A DNA stretch of 48,179 nt from Clostridiales bacterium (GCA_019419865.1 JAHZIG010000022.1:1-48179); one strand, 5' to 3'. Shown: positions 34,900 through 44,984, counted from the stretch's first letter. Numbers and translations: made by a program. The notes: a model not told the origin generated them from the sequence alone.

Positions 34900-35856
34900 C
34901 TAATTCTCCGCGTTTTCCGCGTCCGCTCCGGATTTTTTATCACGCCGCTCCTCCTCTGCGTGCGCATATTTTTCTTTCCGGCGTTCTTTTTTCAGCCGCT
35001 TAAGCCTTTTGGCCGTTTCTAACCTCGCGTGGGTCTCGGCGATCTCCTTTGGCGTTTTGAGCTGGGGAATAAAGCTTTTCGCAAACCAGCCTTTGCCGCG
35101 GCCTGTGATATATAAAAATCCGATTATCGAGAAAATAGCCGCGCCGATAAAGTTTACTATCAGATCCTTCATGGTATCGACCACGCCTATATCGAGATAG
35201 CCGTCGATCGCCCATTCGACGGGCTGGCCGTTTACCTCGCCGTAGATGACCGAACGGGTTATATCCTTTATCACTATCGGATCGTTGAGCCCGCTTGGGT
35301 TGATGAGAACGGAGGATATTCTATTCACTATCCAGTCCTTCTGCATATCCGTACCCGTTACGGAGTCCATGCCAAATTCAAAAAACTCCCATATTACGCC
35401 CACCGTCATGGAAAAGCAAAACGCCACCAAAGACACGAACAACGGAGACATATTTATATGGATCCGAGGCGTTTGGTTCAGAATATCTATCATGGCGAAA
35501 CCGATCGCCGCCATTATGAATCCGTTTATCGTGTGGAGTATATTGTCCCAGTTGGGTATGATCGTATAAAAGCTCTGTATCTCGCCCAGGATCTCGGCGG
35601 CGAAAATAAACAGCATTATGACGACCTCGAGCGCCATTGGCAGTTTGATATTCAGTTTTAGATTGACTATAGTCGGGATCATAAACAGCGCAAGCGTGAG
35701 CACGCAGATGAACACGTCGTGATAGTTGCCCATCATGAATTGCCTGATCAAAATAATTATCACAAAGACGCTTAACACGTTATGCAGTATCCTGCTTTGC
35801 AATATTCTTTTTTCGTTGTCGTCCATATTCTTTTTATTCTTTGATTTCCTAAGCAT
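34900..35856 (-). CDS. multi-pass membrane protein, YjdF/DUF2238-like
   Basis: A 318-residue protein with six predicted transmembrane helices (first at about 28-46, last at about 228-248). The WDNILHTINGFIMAAIGFAMID helix and SMTVGVIWEFFEF segment with conserved His, Asn, Trp and Glu resemble the DUF2238/YjdF family of unknown function. A 65-residue, highly charged cytoplasmic tail (KRLKRLKKERRKEKYAHAEE) follows. GGAGG site upstream. Stands alone between the SLH operon and the aspartate kinase gene on the same strand. No function is proposed. Confidence 0.7.
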   Translation of the reverse strand: MLRKSKNKKNMDDNEKRILQSRILHNVLSVFVIIILIRQFMMGNYHDVFICVLTLALFMIPTIVNLKLNIKLPMALEVVIMLFIFAAEILGEIQSFYTIIPNWDNILHTINGFIMAAIGFAMIDILNQTPRIHINMSPLFVSLVAFCFSMTVGVIWEFFEFGMDSVTGTDMQKDWIVNRISSVLINPSGLNDPIVIKDITRSVIYGEVNGQPVEWAIDGYLDIGVVDTMKDLIVNFIGAAIFSIIGFLYITGRGKGWFAKSFIPQLKTPKEIAETHARLETAKRLKRLKKERRKEKYAHAEEERRDKKSGADAENAEN

Positions 35857-36127
35857 TTAAACCTCCCGCCGTTTTTATTTAAAACGGGCTTAAAGCTGTT
35901 TCAGTCCGCTATGATAAAGCGCTCCGCGATTTTTAAATTATAGCGCCTCGCGGAGGGATTGTCAATCTTGGCGCGCCTTAAAAATACCGATTTACCGCGA
36001 ACGGCGGTTTCGATCCAAAACGCGGCCGCTCCGCCCCTGCCGGCGCCAACTAAAAACCGCCGCAAATCCGTTTACGCGCAAACTTTGCGTCCGAAATTGA
36101 GGCGGTATTTAATAATTATGTTAAAAC

Positions 36128-37333
36128 TTAGATATCGAATTTGTTGTGGATCACCTGAACGGCTCTCTCCGCGTTCTCGAGCTTTATGAGCACGGATACC
36201 TTGATCTCCGAGGTGGATATCATATGGATATTTATACCGGCGTCGAAGAGCGCTTCGAACATCTTCGCCGCAACGCCGGGGTTGTTGACCATACCCGCGC
36301 CGACTATCGAGACTTTGCACAAATCGTCTCTATGATTTACTTCTTTATAATTAAGTATTCCCTTAAGCGACTCGATCGTCTCAAGCGTGTCGGCTTCCTT
36401 GTCGCGGGTCACTGTAAAGGCTATGTCCTTGGTCCCCTCTCTGCCTACCGACTGGAGTATCATATCTACGTTTATGCCCTTCTTAGCGAGCGCCGAGAAT
36501 ATCCTAAACGCGATACCCGGGGTATCCTCCAAGCCTATCACCGCTATTCTCGCTACGTCGTTGTCGCGGGTCACTCCTCTTATCAACATCTTTTCCACAT
36601 CAGTTACCTCCTTAACAATAGTGCCTGGCGTTTTTTCAAAGCTCGATTTTACTTCTAATTCCACGTTATATTTCTTAGCCATCTCGACCGAACGGTTATG
36701 CAGGACGTTCGCGCCCAGGCTGGCGAGTTCGAGCATCTCGTCGTAGGTTATCTCGTCCAGCTTCTTAGCGTCGCCGACTATTCTCGGATCGGCCGTGTAT
36801 ACGCCGTCCACGTCGGTGTAGATCTCGCATTTATCCGCGTGCATCGCCGCCGCTATCGCGACTGCGGACGTATCGCTGCCGCCGCGGCCGAGCGTCGTAA
36901 TGTTGTCGTACTTGTCAAGTCCCTGGAATCCCGCAACGATCACTATGTTATGCTTATCGATCTCGGACTCCATTCTCTCGGTGTCTATATTGTTGATCCT
37001 CGCGTTACCCGCTACCGCGTTTGTGTTAAAGCCCGCCTGCCAGCCGGTCAGAGACACTACCGGACAGCCCAGTTTCTGTATCGCCATAGCGAGGAGCGCT
37101 ATCGAGATCTGCTCGCCGCTCGAGAGCAGCACATCCATTTCGCGTTTCGACGCCTTTGGATTGATCTCATTCGCCTTCGCGATCAAATCGTCGGTCGTAT
37201 CTCCCTGAGCCGAGACCACGACTATAACGTCGTTGCCCTCTCTGTAGGTATCAGTCACGCGGCCCGCCACATTTAGGACTCTCTCCGCGTCCGCGACGGA
37301 ACTCCCGCCGAATTTTTGAACGATTAATGCCAA
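36128..37333 (-). CDS. lysC: aspartate kinase
   Basis: Phosphorylates L-aspartate with ATP, the first step towards lysine, threonine and methionine. The 401-residue protein begins with the family's VQKFGGSSVAD and contains GRGGSDTSAVA and TDVDGVYTADPR of the kinase domain (1-250). Two ACT regulatory domains follow (about 265-400; VGAGMVNNPGVAAKMFEAL is typical), so feedback inhibition by Lys and/or Thr is expected. Start codon is TTG at 37333 with GGGAGGT seven bases upstream; family alignment fits. It lies downstream of hom and thrB on the same strand, forming a threonine-branch cluster with gaps of about 180-200 bases. No T-box motif was found. Isozyme class cannot be assigned safely. Confidence 0.92.
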   Translation of the reverse strand: MALIVQKFGGSSVADAERVLNVAGRVTDTYREGNDVIVVVSAQGDTTDDLIAKANEINPKASKREMDVLLSSGEQISIALLAMAIQKLGCPVVSLTGWQAGFNTNAVAGNARINNIDTERMESEIDKHNIVIVAGFQGLDKYDNITTLGRGGSDTSAVAIAAAMHADKCEIYTDVDGVYTADPRIVGDAKKLDEITYDEMLELASLGANVLHNRSVEMAKKYNVELEVKSSFEKTPGTIVKEVTDVEKMLIRGVTRDNDVARIAVIGLEDTPGIAFRIFSALAKKGINVDMILQSVGREGTKDIAFTVTRDKEADTLETIESLKGILNYKEVNHRDDLCKVSIVGAGMVNNPGVAAKMFEALFDAGINIHMISTSEIKVSVLIKLENAERAVQVIHNKFDI

Positions 37334-37512
37334 ATTAATTACCTCCCATTTTAAGAAACGCCAGTAAAGCGCTTCCCTACGATTTATTTATTTCTATAAT
37401 ATCATGCCCTGTTTGAACACGATTACACTAACATAATATTTCTCCGCTCCGGTTTAATTGTATCTCTTTACAACCCGAGCGCGTTTCTTCATTTATATAT
37501 AAACCGTCTCGC

Positions 37513-38427
37513 TCAGCCGATCTGAGCCGCGCCCCGGTTGTCTACGTCCAGCATTTTAAGGCTCCAGCGTCTGTATTTCTTTTCGAGAGCTTCTCTGACC
37601 TCGCGCTCGAAGTTTTGGTTGTTCCGCCTTACCATAGCCATGACCGTAGGTCCCGCGCCGCTTAAGTACACGCCAAGCGCGCCTTTGGCGTAGCAGAGTG
37701 AGAACAGATCGTCCATATGCGGCACAAGCGTCTTTCTGAATCTCTGGTGCAGCTTATCTCCGACCGCGTAACGTATATTGTCGTACTTCCCTAAGATCAG
37801 ACTCGACGCGAGCAAGGCGCTGTGCCCCGTATTATACACCGCGTCGCTTCTTGAGACCGTATTGGGCAGTACGGTTCTGGATTTCTTGGTCTTTAAAATG
37901 AAATCGGGTATGAGCGCCGCAAACCTTAGGTCGTCGTTCATATCCGTCTTAACATAATCGACCGCGATCCGGCCGAGCCTATCCTTTCTCAGGACGCTTA
38001 CCGTAAAACCGCCGAACAGCGCCGGCGACACGTTGTCCGGATGCCCCTCCAGCTCGGTCGCGAGTCTCAGCAACTCGTCGTCCGAGACCTTGCCGCCCGT
38101 CAGTTTATTCGCGGCCGCCAGACCCCCGACTATGCCGGCGCTGCTGCTGCCCAGACCTCTGGTCAGCGGCACGTTGTTTTCAAGCGTAAGCTTTAGCCCC
38201 TTATGCTCGTAGCCGATATAGCGGAAAAGTCTTTGCATCGCTTTGTAGACGAGGTTTCTCTCGTCCCGAGCCAGATATTTCTCCGAATCGTCCGGGATGT
38301 CTATTACCAGTTTTCCGTCTCCGGTCTCCTCCGCCGTTATATAGTTATATAATGTAAGCGCGATACCCATGCTGTCAAACCCGGGTCCCATATTGGCCGA
38401 CGTAGCCGGAACTCTGATCTTAACCAT
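37513..38427 (-). CDS. thrB: homoserine kinase
   Basis: GHMP-family cytoplasmic kinase that converts L-homoserine to O-phospho-L-homoserine for threonine synthase. At 304 residues it has normal length. Motif 1 RVPATSANMGPGFDSMG, the ATP-binding PLTRGLGSSSAGIVGGLAAAN (near residue 88) and C-terminal GVYLSGAGPTVMAM are all clear. GGAG ribosome site. Lies between hom and the aspartate kinase gene, which act on the same pathway. Threonine synthase (thrC) is absent from the window. Confidence 0.93.
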   Translation of the reverse strand: MVKIRVPATSANMGPGFDSMGIALTLYNYITAEETGDGKLVIDIPDDSEKYLARDERNLVYKAMQRLFRYIGYEHKGLKLTLENNVPLTRGLGSSSAGIVGGLAAANKLTGGKVSDDELLRLATELEGHPDNVSPALFGGFTVSVLRKDRLGRIAVDYVKTDMNDDLRFAALIPDFILKTKKSRTVLPNTVSRSDAVYNTGHSALLASSLILGKYDNIRYAVGDKLHQRFRKTLVPHMDDLFSLCYAKGALGVYLSGAGPTVMAMVRRNNQNFEREVREALEKKYRRWSLKMLDVDNRGAAQIG

Positions 38428-38632
38428 ATAACTCTCCTTTATTATAAAGTAAATACAAACTCCGTTTTTCCCAAAATCAGCGCAGAAAACAGCGGCCGGC
38501 GATAGTTCGCAAGCCCGTCGATCCCGCCGCGCGCTCTATCCGTCTGAAAACAGGTCCGGATAGATCCGCCGCGTCAGGTCTCGGCTCGCGCGCCCTTATA
38601 CCGATCCGCGCGCTCTGCGCCGCGTATATCTT

Positions 38633-39853
38633 CTAATCTTCTATCAATCTGATCTTAGCGAGAACGTCGAAACCGCCGAGTTCGGCCGAGATCAGCTTAT
38701 CGAGCTCGTACGCGTCCATGCTCTCGGTCACAACGGCCAGCTCGTCTTTGTATTTATCTCCGCCGAGGCGTATAACGTCGAATTTATTCTTATCAACTTC
38801 GGCCGTCCCTTCGCTTGTCTTAAGTCTTAGATAGAACCTCGTCTTCATCTTCTTCTCGTCGAGCACGTAGCCCTCCTTCTCTTCCTTCCAGCCGAGACGG
38901 ATATGCTTATCCTTGTGCTTGACTATATCGATTATATCCGAGACGACCGCGCTCGCCGTCGGCAGCGAACCCGCGCCTCTTCCGTAGAACATCACGTCGC
39001 CGAGGCCCTCGCCTCTTACCATAATGCCGTTGAACACGTCGTCTATGCCCGCGAGCGCGTGATCCTTATGGAGCAGCGCCGGGCTGACGTAAGCGTACAC
39101 GCCGTTCTCCCGCTTCGACGCCACGCCGAGCAGTTTTACCACGCAGCCGTATTTGTCCGCGTATTCGACGTCCTGAAGCGTTATCTTGGTTATCCCCTCG
39201 CAGGAGAGTTTGTCGCTGTCTACATATGTTCCAAAAGCGAGCGACGCGAGTATCGCTATCTTCCTGCAGGTGTCGTGTCCCTCTATATCGGCCGTTGGAT
39301 CCTTCTCCGCGTAGCCGTTCTCCTGCGCGCCTTTTAAAGCCTCCTCGAAAGTCGCGCCGTTCTTTATCATCTGCGTCAATATATAATTTGTGGTCCCGTT
39401 TAATATACCGAGTATATCGGTAAGTTCGTTAGCTATAAGGCTTGAATACAGAGGACGTATTATCGGTATCCCGCCTCCGACGCTCGCCTCGAACAAATAG
39501 TTGACGTTATGCTCCTCGGCGACGCGCAAAAGCTCGGTGCCGTGCTTTGCGACAAGTTCCTTATTTGAAGTTACGACGTGCTTGCCCGCCTCGAGCAGGC
39601 TCTTTGTAAACTCGTACGCCGGCTTCGTTCCGCCCATGACCTCGGCGACTACGCCGATCTCCGGATCGTTTAGTATATCGCTGAAATCCTTGGTGAAGCA
39701 ATCGAACTTGCTGTCCGGAAAATCCCTCAGATCGAGGATACGGCTTATCTCGATATCCTCGCCGCTCCGGCGTTTCATAGAATCCGCCTGAGTGGAGATC
39801 AGTTCGCCGACTCCGCTGCCTACAACTCCAAAACCCATTATAGCTATCTTCAT
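38633..39853 (-). CDS. hom: homoserine dehydrogenase
   Basis: NAD(P)-dependent reduction of aspartate semialdehyde to homoserine. The 406-residue protein starts with the Rossmann motif GFGVVGSGV, has VTSNKELVAKHG and NGTTNYILTQMI (active-site and substrate region) and GYAEKDPTADIEGHDT with catalytic Lys/Asp. The last 80 residues resemble a short ACT-like regulatory domain, suggesting threonine control. Ribosome site GGAGG. First gene of the hom-thrB-aspartate kinase set, with the DUF1015 gene upstream on the same strand. Confidence 0.94.
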   Translation of the reverse strand: MKIAIMGFGVVGSGVGELISTQADSMKRRSGEDIEISRILDLRDFPDSKFDCFTKDFSDILNDPEIGVVAEVMGGTKPAYEFTKSLLEAGKHVVTSNKELVAKHGTELLRVAEEHNVNYLFEASVGGGIPIIRPLYSSLIANELTDILGILNGTTNYILTQMIKNGATFEEALKGAQENGYAEKDPTADIEGHDTCRKIAILASLAFGTYVDSDKLSCEGITKITLQDVEYADKYGCVVKLLGVASKRENGVYAYVSPALLHKDHALAGIDDVFNGIMVRGEGLGDVMFYGRGAGSLPTASAVVSDIIDIVKHKDKHIRLGWKEEKEGYVLDEKKMKTRFYLRLKTSEGTAEVDKNKFDVIRLGGDKYKDELAVVTESMDAYELDKLISAELGGFDVLAKIRLIED

Positions 39854-40078
39854 CTATTCAAATCCTCCAATTTAATTTTACGCAAGCTTTCCGAGCGCCT
39901 AACCGGCGCCGGGCTCCGACCGGAAACGCGTTTTTCTTCTGAGCGTCTTTTCTTTTATTCAGACCCTCCGGCTCGACCTTGCTCAAACATGGCCAAACTC
40001 CAAGCAAATAACAAACTCAAATCGAAAACGCGCGGCGTTCGGGGCGCTATCCGTATATTCAGATCGTCCGATCTAATC

Positions 40079-41401
40079 TTACTCAAACTTGTTAAGCACA
40101 AGCCCGGTGACGAGCTTAGGCCAGAAATACGTGGATTTCTGAGGCATCTTCTCGTTCTCAATAGAAATGTTCTTTATCTGCGAGACCTTGGTCGCCCCGA
40201 GCAGGAATCCGCACTGCATCTCTCCGGACTGCACCTTCTCGACCAGCTCGTGCGCCGATCTCGTGTACACTACCTTGCTCTGCTCTTTCAGCTTTTCGCT
40301 GTCTATGCCGAAATACTGCTCGAGTATCAGCTTGTGAAGTATGGTCACGTCCAGGCTCTTATATGTATCCGACCTGTCTTTGACGTAATCGTCCATGATG
40401 CTTATATCTTTCAGCTTGAGCAGATAATAATACTCCTCGCCGGTGTAGAACGCGAATAAGTGATCGTCCACGTTCCCGCTCAGCTTATCGGTTATTATCT
40501 CCGCGTAGTCGCCCTCGGTAAAATGCACTTTAGAGACCAAAAACTGATCCGTCATCATACCTACGACCATAAGCTCGGAGAAATTGTCTATCCCCTTTAT
40601 CATCCTGTGGGTCGGGAATACGAACAGACCGCTGTCGTCCATGGACACCAGCATCATCATCGTATAGTCGTAGGGCATGCTCCCCGGCTCGCTGCCGTCC
40701 TCGGCGCGGCGCTCCGCGCGATAGTTCAGCGCGGTCTCGTATCTGTGGTGTCCGTCGGCTATAAAAAGCTGCTTGCGGCTGAAAAATTCGGTTACCTTGT
40801 TCAAAAATTCCTCGTCGGTCACCACCCAGAGATTCTGGATAACGTCTTCCTGAGTGGTAAAACTGATATCCGGATCTCTGTCGGACATATCGTTTATCAG
40901 ATCCGCGAGTTCCTGTTCCTCGTCCGAATACAGCGAATATATCGGGCTGGTATTCGCGTGGGCGCTGCGTATCAAATTCAATCTATCGGTCTTCGCCTTG
41001 GGCAGCGTCTCCTCGTGGGGGAGTATCACGCCCTCGGAGAACTCCTTAAGCTCGACAAGCGAAATTATCCCCTTGAGCGAGTTTGAAGGCTTCGCGTTGC
41101 TCTCCAGCGAGAAAATCTGCTCGTATATATAAAACGCGTTCTTATCGTCGTACTTTAAAATGCCGTCGTCGATCCACTTTTTCAGATAAGCGGCGCTTCT
41201 TGCATATTTATTATTCTCCTCGTCGTCGCTGGCAAACTCCATGCCGTAGTCTATCCTGATCACATTATATTCATTTTGGTTGTACAGCTCCTGTTGCTGC
41301 TCGGACGATATAATGTCGTAAGGCGGAGAGGTCACCGCTTCCATATCGGCTATCTTCTCCGTATTATATCTCAATCCCTTAAACGGAATTACTTTTGCCA
41401 T
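40079..41401 (-). CDS. DUF1015-family protein
   Basis: A 440-residue cytoplasmic protein. The N terminus MAKVIPFKGLRYN, the segment TSPPYDIIS, the IADGHHRYETALNYR box (about residues 225-240) and the ...VFPTHRMIKG segment are typical of DUF1015, an uncharacterised family widespread in Firmicutes and often annotated as SerC-linked because of gene neighbours, though no serine gene is visible here. I set the start at 41401 because of the AGGAGCG site; the frame runs 49 codons further upstream without one. Conserved His/Arg boxes hint at an enzyme. Confidence 0.88.
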   Translation of the reverse strand: MAKVIPFKGLRYNTEKIADMEAVTSPPYDIISSEQQQELYNQNEYNVIRIDYGMEFASDDEENNKYARSAAYLKKWIDDGILKYDDKNAFYIYEQIFSLESNAKPSNSLKGIISLVELKEFSEGVILPHEETLPKAKTDRLNLIRSAHANTSPIYSLYSDEEQELADLINDMSDRDPDISFTTQEDVIQNLWVVTDEEFLNKVTEFFSRKQLFIADGHHRYETALNYRAERRAEDGSEPGSMPYDYTMMMLVSMDDSGLFVFPTHRMIKGIDNFSELMVVGMMTDQFLVSKVHFTEGDYAEIITDKLSGNVDDHLFAFYTGEEYYYLLKLKDISIMDDYVKDRSDTYKSLDVTILHKLILEQYFGIDSEKLKEQSKVVYTRSAHELVEKVQSGEMQCGFLLGATKVSQIKNISIENEKMPQKSTYFWPKLVTGLVLNKFE

Positions 41402-41884
41402 AAAAATTTCGCTCCTTTCAATTTGCCGGATCTTTGTAACTGCTACATAAACCGGCGCCGCTGATCCATTGCGGTAAATTACGATTACAAAACGGCTTTT
41501 ATCCGCTGAAATCCGCTCTGCGCTAAAGGCTGCGATCGTATACCACAACCAACTATTTACAACCGTCGCTCTTTAACCCATTTATCGTGCGTATATGTAT
41601 ATGTATAAATTTTATAAATTTCATTTAGTAAAGGCTCCGATGAAACGCAACCGAAACTCCGCTTCAAAATTACGGATACCTTAAATCATAATACACTAAA
41701 AACCGCGGCGCGTCAAGTGATAATCGCGTTTTGAGCTACAAATAATTACCTGTCTTTAACCCGTATTTTTATATCAATTTTACAAATAATAATAGCGTAT
41801 AAAACCCAAATTCAGTCAACAATCACAGGACGGGTTTTAAAATAATCTAAAACAATTTCAACTTAATTTAAGGAGCGATCTGCA
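41402..41884. other. gene-free AT-rich spacer
   Basis: This holds the presumed divergent promoters of the DUF1015 gene and the small membrane-protein gene. I found no structured RNA, no repeat copy and no plausible ORF. Confidence 0.4.
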
Positions 41885-42013
41885 ATGGGTAAATTTTCCA
41901 CAGGCCTCGTAACAGGCGCAATCATCGGCATCGGCATACTTATGCTGGATAAGAAGACAATGAAAAAAGCTAAAAAAATGGCTCGCAGCGCCATGCATAT
42001 GTCATTTATGTAA
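41885..42013 (+). CDS. small YtxH-like membrane protein, 42 residues
   Basis: The frame starts MGKFSTGLVTGAIIGIGILM behind an AAGGAGCG site and contains a Gly-rich transmembrane helix (about residues 7-22) followed by a strongly basic tail (DKKTMKKAKKMARS). This resembles short YtxH/glycine-zipper proteins common in Clostridia. It has no obvious partner; the ABC transporter operon starts 90 bases later from its own promoter. Confidence 0.65.
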   Translation: MGKFSTGLVTGAIIGIGILMLDKKTMKKAKKMARSAMHMSFM

Positions 42014-42105
42014 CAAACGCGTTTCATTTTTCTAACATTACAAAATATTGGCGAAAATAAGCGGTCAAAGTCGCGATTTAGCTACTTTAATATTGCGCGC
42101 CGATA

Positions 42106-42134
42106 TTGACAAAAGCCCGAATTTGATATAAAAT
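42106..42134 (+). promoter_or_regulatory. promoter of the amino-acid ABC operon
   Basis: TTGACA (42106-42111) and TAAAAT (42129-42134), 17 bases apart, 34 bases before the first gene. Confidence 0.7.
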
Positions 42135-42167
42135 AATCTAAAATTTTATATATGGGAGGGCTTGATA

Positions 42168-43019
42168 ATGAAGCTTAAGAAATTCATGGCTTTCGGAATA
42201 TCCGCGGTAATGGCGTTCGCCGCGCTGACCGGCTGTTCCGGACAGACAACCACCACAACGACCGATACGGAGAGCGAGACGGTCTCCGAGAGTTCGAGCG
42301 AGGACAACGTAATAACGATGGCGACCAACGCGGCGTTCGAACCGTTTGAATACGTCGACGACAACAATAATATAGTAGGTTACGACATCGTAGTAGCCGA
42401 CAAGATAGCCGAGAGCCTCGGCAAAGAGCTCGAGATCCAAAACATCGACTTCGACGCGCTCATCCCCGCTTTATCGTCGGGCATCGCCGATTTTGTAATA
42501 GCGGGTATGACGGTTACCGAAGAGAGACAGGCTAACGTCTTGTTCTCAGATCCTTACTTCGAAGCTTCTCAGGTAATAATCGTCAAGGACGGCGATACGG
42601 CGATCACAGGCGCGGACAGTCTTGCGGGCGCTAAAGTAGCGGTTCAGGAAGGAACGACCGGAGACATCTACGTTACCGACGAGCTCGGCGTGCAGACGGT
42701 CTCAAGATTTAAGAAAGCCGTAGACTGCGTTCAGGATCTGCTCGCGGGCGGAAGCGACGCCGTAGTTATAGACAATCAGGTTGCTCAGAACCTTGTAGAA
42801 AGCACGGAAGGCTTAGTGATACTCCCCGAAGTACTGACGACCGAGGAATACGCTATAGCGGTCGATAAAGAGAACACCGAGCTTCAGACTCAGATAAACG
42901 AAGTTCTTCAGCAGCTCGAAGCCGACGGAACTCTCGACAAAGCGAGACAGGCTTATATCGAAGGCGACGAAGCGGTTCAGGCTGAGTTAGAAGCCGATCT
43001 GTCTACAGTGGCGGAATAG
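42168..43019 (+). CDS. polar amino-acid ABC transporter, substrate-binding lipoprotein
   Basis: A 283-residue binding protein of the family-3 solute receptors. The N terminus is a lipoprotein signal with lipobox LTGC (Cys at about 22), then a Thr/Ser-rich tether. The mature part has YVDDNNNIVGYDIVVAD and SGIADFVIAGMTVTEER, standard for Gln/His/Arg/cystine receptors; the Arg of TEERQ should clamp the alpha-carboxylate. Start ATG 42168 is eight bases from GGAGGG; a TTG two codons upstream is rejected. A hairpin after the gene suggests it is made in excess over the membrane parts. Ligand cannot be fixed from sequence. Confidence 0.93.
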   Translation: MKLKKFMAFGISAVMAFAALTGCSGQTTTTTTDTESETVSESSSEDNVITMATNAAFEPFEYVDDNNNIVGYDIVVADKIAESLGKELEIQNIDFDALIPALSSGIADFVIAGMTVTEERQANVLFSDPYFEASQVIIVKDGDTAITGADSLAGAKVAVQEGTTGDIYVTDELGVQTVSRFKKAVDCVQDLLAGGSDAVVIDNQVAQNLVESTEGLVILPEVLTTEEYAIAVDKENTELQTQINEVLQQLEADGTLDKARQAYIEGDEAVQAELEADLSTVAE

Positions 43020-43043
43020 TCAAAAAACAAAATACTAACGGAT

Positions 43044-43069
43044 AAAGGCGAGCTTAACCGCTCGCCTTT
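43044..43069 (+). terminator. intra-operon hairpin (partial terminator)
   Basis: AAAGGCGAGC and GCTCGCCTTT form a perfect ten-base stem with loop TTAACC, followed by ATTTGGG. It separates the receptor gene from permease and ATPase, a usual way of raising receptor level. Confidence 0.7.
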
Positions 43070-43121
43070 ATTTGGGTAACTAAAATAAACTTTACTTTTA
43101 TCAGACGGAGGTGATCGACAA

Positions 43122-43811
43122 ATGTCAGAATTTTTCTCTGAGTTTGCCTTTCAATTCGAGCAAAACCTCATAACGGCCGACAGATGGAAGATGCTCCTCG
43201 AAGGCTTGGGCGTGACGGTAGAGATAACCATCGTCGCTATCGTAATCGGCACGGTTCTGGGCTTTCTGCTCGCTTTTATGAAAATGTCCAAACTGCGGAT
43301 CTTTCGCATAATAGCGAACGTTTACATAGAGATAATCCGCGGAACGCCGACGACGGTGCAGCTTCTTATAATCTACTTTGTTATCCTCGCTCCCAAAGGC
43401 GTCGGGAATATCGCCGCGGCGATGGTCGCGTTCGGTCTTAACAGCGCGGCGTATGTCGCCGAGATAGTCCGCGCCGGAGTCGAAGGAGTGGACAAGGGTC
43501 AGATAGAGGCCGGACGCTCGCTCGGTTTCAACCGTTTTCAGACCACTATGAAAATAGTTATGCCCCAGGCGATCAAGAGCGTGCTTCCGACTTACACGAG
43601 CGAATTTATAGTACTTTTAAAGGAGACCTCTATCGCCGGATACATAGCGATAAACGACTTGACCAAGGTCGCGACGACGATACAGAGCCGCACATACAAC
43701 GCATACTTCCCTCTCATATCGGCTGCGGTGCTGTATTTTGCAATGACGTTTACGCTGGCGAAATTATTCGGTCTACTCGAAAGGAGATTGCATAGAAGTG
43801 ATAGTAATTAA
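43122..43811 (+). CDS. polar amino-acid ABC transporter, permease
   Basis: A 229-residue HisM/GlnP-type inner-membrane permease. Five hydrophobic segments are seen, with [16 protein letters not shown] and the EAA loop ([27 protein letters not shown]) that docks to the ATPase. The ribosome site GGAGGTG is good. Its end overlaps the ATPase gene by 14 bases, showing coupled translation. It should act as a homodimer. Confidence 0.93.
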   Translation: MSEFFSEFAFQFEQNLITADRWKMLLEGLGVTVEITIVAIVIGTVLGFLLAFMKMSKLRIFRIIANVYIEIIRGTPTTVQLLIIYFVILAPKGVGNIAAAMVAFGLNSAAYVAEIVRAGVEGVDKGQIEAGRSLGFNRFQTTMKIVMPQAIKSVLPTYTSEFIVLLKETSIAGYIAINDLTKVATTIQSRTYNAYFPLISAAVLYFAMTFTLAKLFGLLERRLHRSDSN

Positions 43812-44520
43812 GGATTTACATAAATACTTTGGCGAGCTTGAGGTTTTAAAAGGCGTGAGCCAGCATATAACCCCCGGCGAGAAGCTCGCTATAATAGGTC
43901 CGTCGGGAAGCGGTAAGAGCACCTTCCTGCGCTGTCTCAATCTGCTCGAGACGCCGACCAAGGGCGAGATATACGTGGACGGCGTCAACATTCTCGAAAA
44001 GGGTCACGACATAAACAAGACCCGCCAAAAGATGGGGATGGTTTTCCAGCAGTTCAACCTGTTTCCGCATAAAACGGTAATGGGAAATATAATCATGGCG
44101 CCGATGGCTCTTAAAAAGCTCTCCAAAGCCGAAGCGACCGAAAAGGCGAACGAACTGCTGAACAGAGTCGGACTCTTAGAGAAAGCCGACAGCTACCCGG
44201 CGCAGTTATCCGGCGGTCAGAAACAGAGGATCGCCATAGCGAGAGCGCTCGCCATGGAACCGGAGATAATGCTGTTCGACGAGCCGACCTCGGCGCTCGA
44301 CCCCGAGATGGTCGGCGAGGTGTTGGACGTTATGACCGACCTCGCAAAGGGCGGCATGACCATGGTCGTCGTCACTCACGAGATGGGCTTCGCTCGCGAA
44401 GTCTCCGACCACGTGCTGTTTATGGATCAGGGCATAATCATGGAAGAAGGCTCGCCCGAGCAAATATTCAATTCGCCGCAGAACGAAAGAACCCAGGCGT
44501 TTTTGAAAAAGGTTTTATAA
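43798..44520 (+). CDS. polar amino-acid ABC transporter, ATP-binding protein
   Basis: A 240-residue ATPase of the GlnQ/HisP type. Walker [11 protein letters not shown]-loop [11 protein letters not shown], signature LSGGQ, Walker [13 protein letters not shown] and the H-loop VVTHEM are all present. The start is GTG at 43798 within the permease gene, with AAGGAG upstream. The stop TAA (44518-44520) directly abuts repeat copy 3. Together with the two preceding genes it forms a complete importer. Confidence 0.95.
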   Translation: MIVIKDLHKYFGELEVLKGVSQHITPGEKLAIIGPSGSGKSTFLRCLNLLETPTKGEIYVDGVNILEKGHDINKTRQKMGMVFQQFNLFPHKTVMGNIIMAPMALKKLSKAEATEKANELLNRVGLLEKADSYPAQLSGGQKQRIAIARALAMEPEIMLFDEPTSALDPEMVGEVLDVMTDLAKGGMTMVVVTHEMGFAREVSDHVLFMDQGIIMEEGSPEQIFNSPQNERTQAFLKKVL

Positions 44521-44709
44521 CAACGTAGAGATTAGGGATTAGTAATTAGCGATTAGGGGGCAATAATGTTTCTGTAACACTTAAACGGCGGCTGTTACGC
44601 GAATGGAAAACAACGTATCCCCCTTTTCCTCTTGCGCAGTCGTTCAGCTTTAAAACGACAAATTTCCGCCGTCCTACTCCCTAATCTCTATTATTCTAAA
44701 TCCTATGTT
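44521..44709 (-). repeat. palindromic heptamer-ended repeat, copy 3
   Basis: Starts CAACGTAGAGATTAG at the very next base after the ATPase stop codon and ends CTATGTT. Interior ATGGAAAACAACGTATCC is in the minus orientation. The palindrome lies where a transcription terminator would be expected for the ABC operon. Confidence 0.75.
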
Positions 44710-44739
44710 AATTTTATTTAAAAAAATTTAAAATAATAC

Positions 44740-44769
44740 TTGACATAGAGCCTAAGTATGTGCTATACT
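44740..44769 (+). promoter_or_regulatory. tRNA-Thr promoter
   Basis: TTGACA (44740-44745), 18 bases, TATACT (44764-44769) with an extended-10 TG. The tRNA starts 33 bases on. Confidence 0.75.
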
Positions 44770-44802
44770 GTATAAGCTTGCTGATCAGACAAGCGACGAT
44801 AT

Positions 44803-44878
44803 GCCGATATAGCTCAGATGGCAGAGCGATTCACTCGTAATGAATAGGTCAACGGTTCGACTCCGTTTATCGGCTCCA
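44803..44878 (+). tRNA. tRNA-Thr, anticodon CGT, CCA encoded
   Basis: Acceptor arms GCCGATA/TATCGGC, D-arm GCTC...GAGC, anticodon stem ATTCA/TGAAT around CTCGTAA (anticodon CGT, reads ACG) and T-arm AACGG TTCGACT CCGTT are all complete; the discriminator is T and CCA is encoded. It has its own promoter and is followed by terminator hairpins. Confidence 0.95.
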
Positions 44879-44886
44879 TGCTTTTT

Positions 44887-44945
44887 CCGAAAACGCGCTG
44901 TTTTCGGTATAAATGAAACCGCTCCGGATCGGGGCGGTTTTTTCG
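44887..44945 (+). terminator. tRNA-Thr terminators
   Basis: Two hairpins: CCGAAAAC/GTTTTCGG (44887-44907), then AAACCGCTCC paired with GGGGCGGTTT followed by TTTTT. The second is a typical intrinsic terminator. Confidence 0.75.
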
Positions 44946-44984
44946 TTGTTTTTTATATGGCTTTAGAGGCCGTTTTTTATTTAT

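Noticed and set aside
39854..40078. T-box or threonine attenuator before hom
   Set aside because: No AGGGTGG-type T-box core, no Thr-rich leader peptide and no convincing terminator/antiterminator pair were found.
44740..44945. tRNA-Thr as an integration site for the adjoining island
   Set aside because: No repeated 3' tRNA fragment was seen downstream within the window and no integrase is adjacent.
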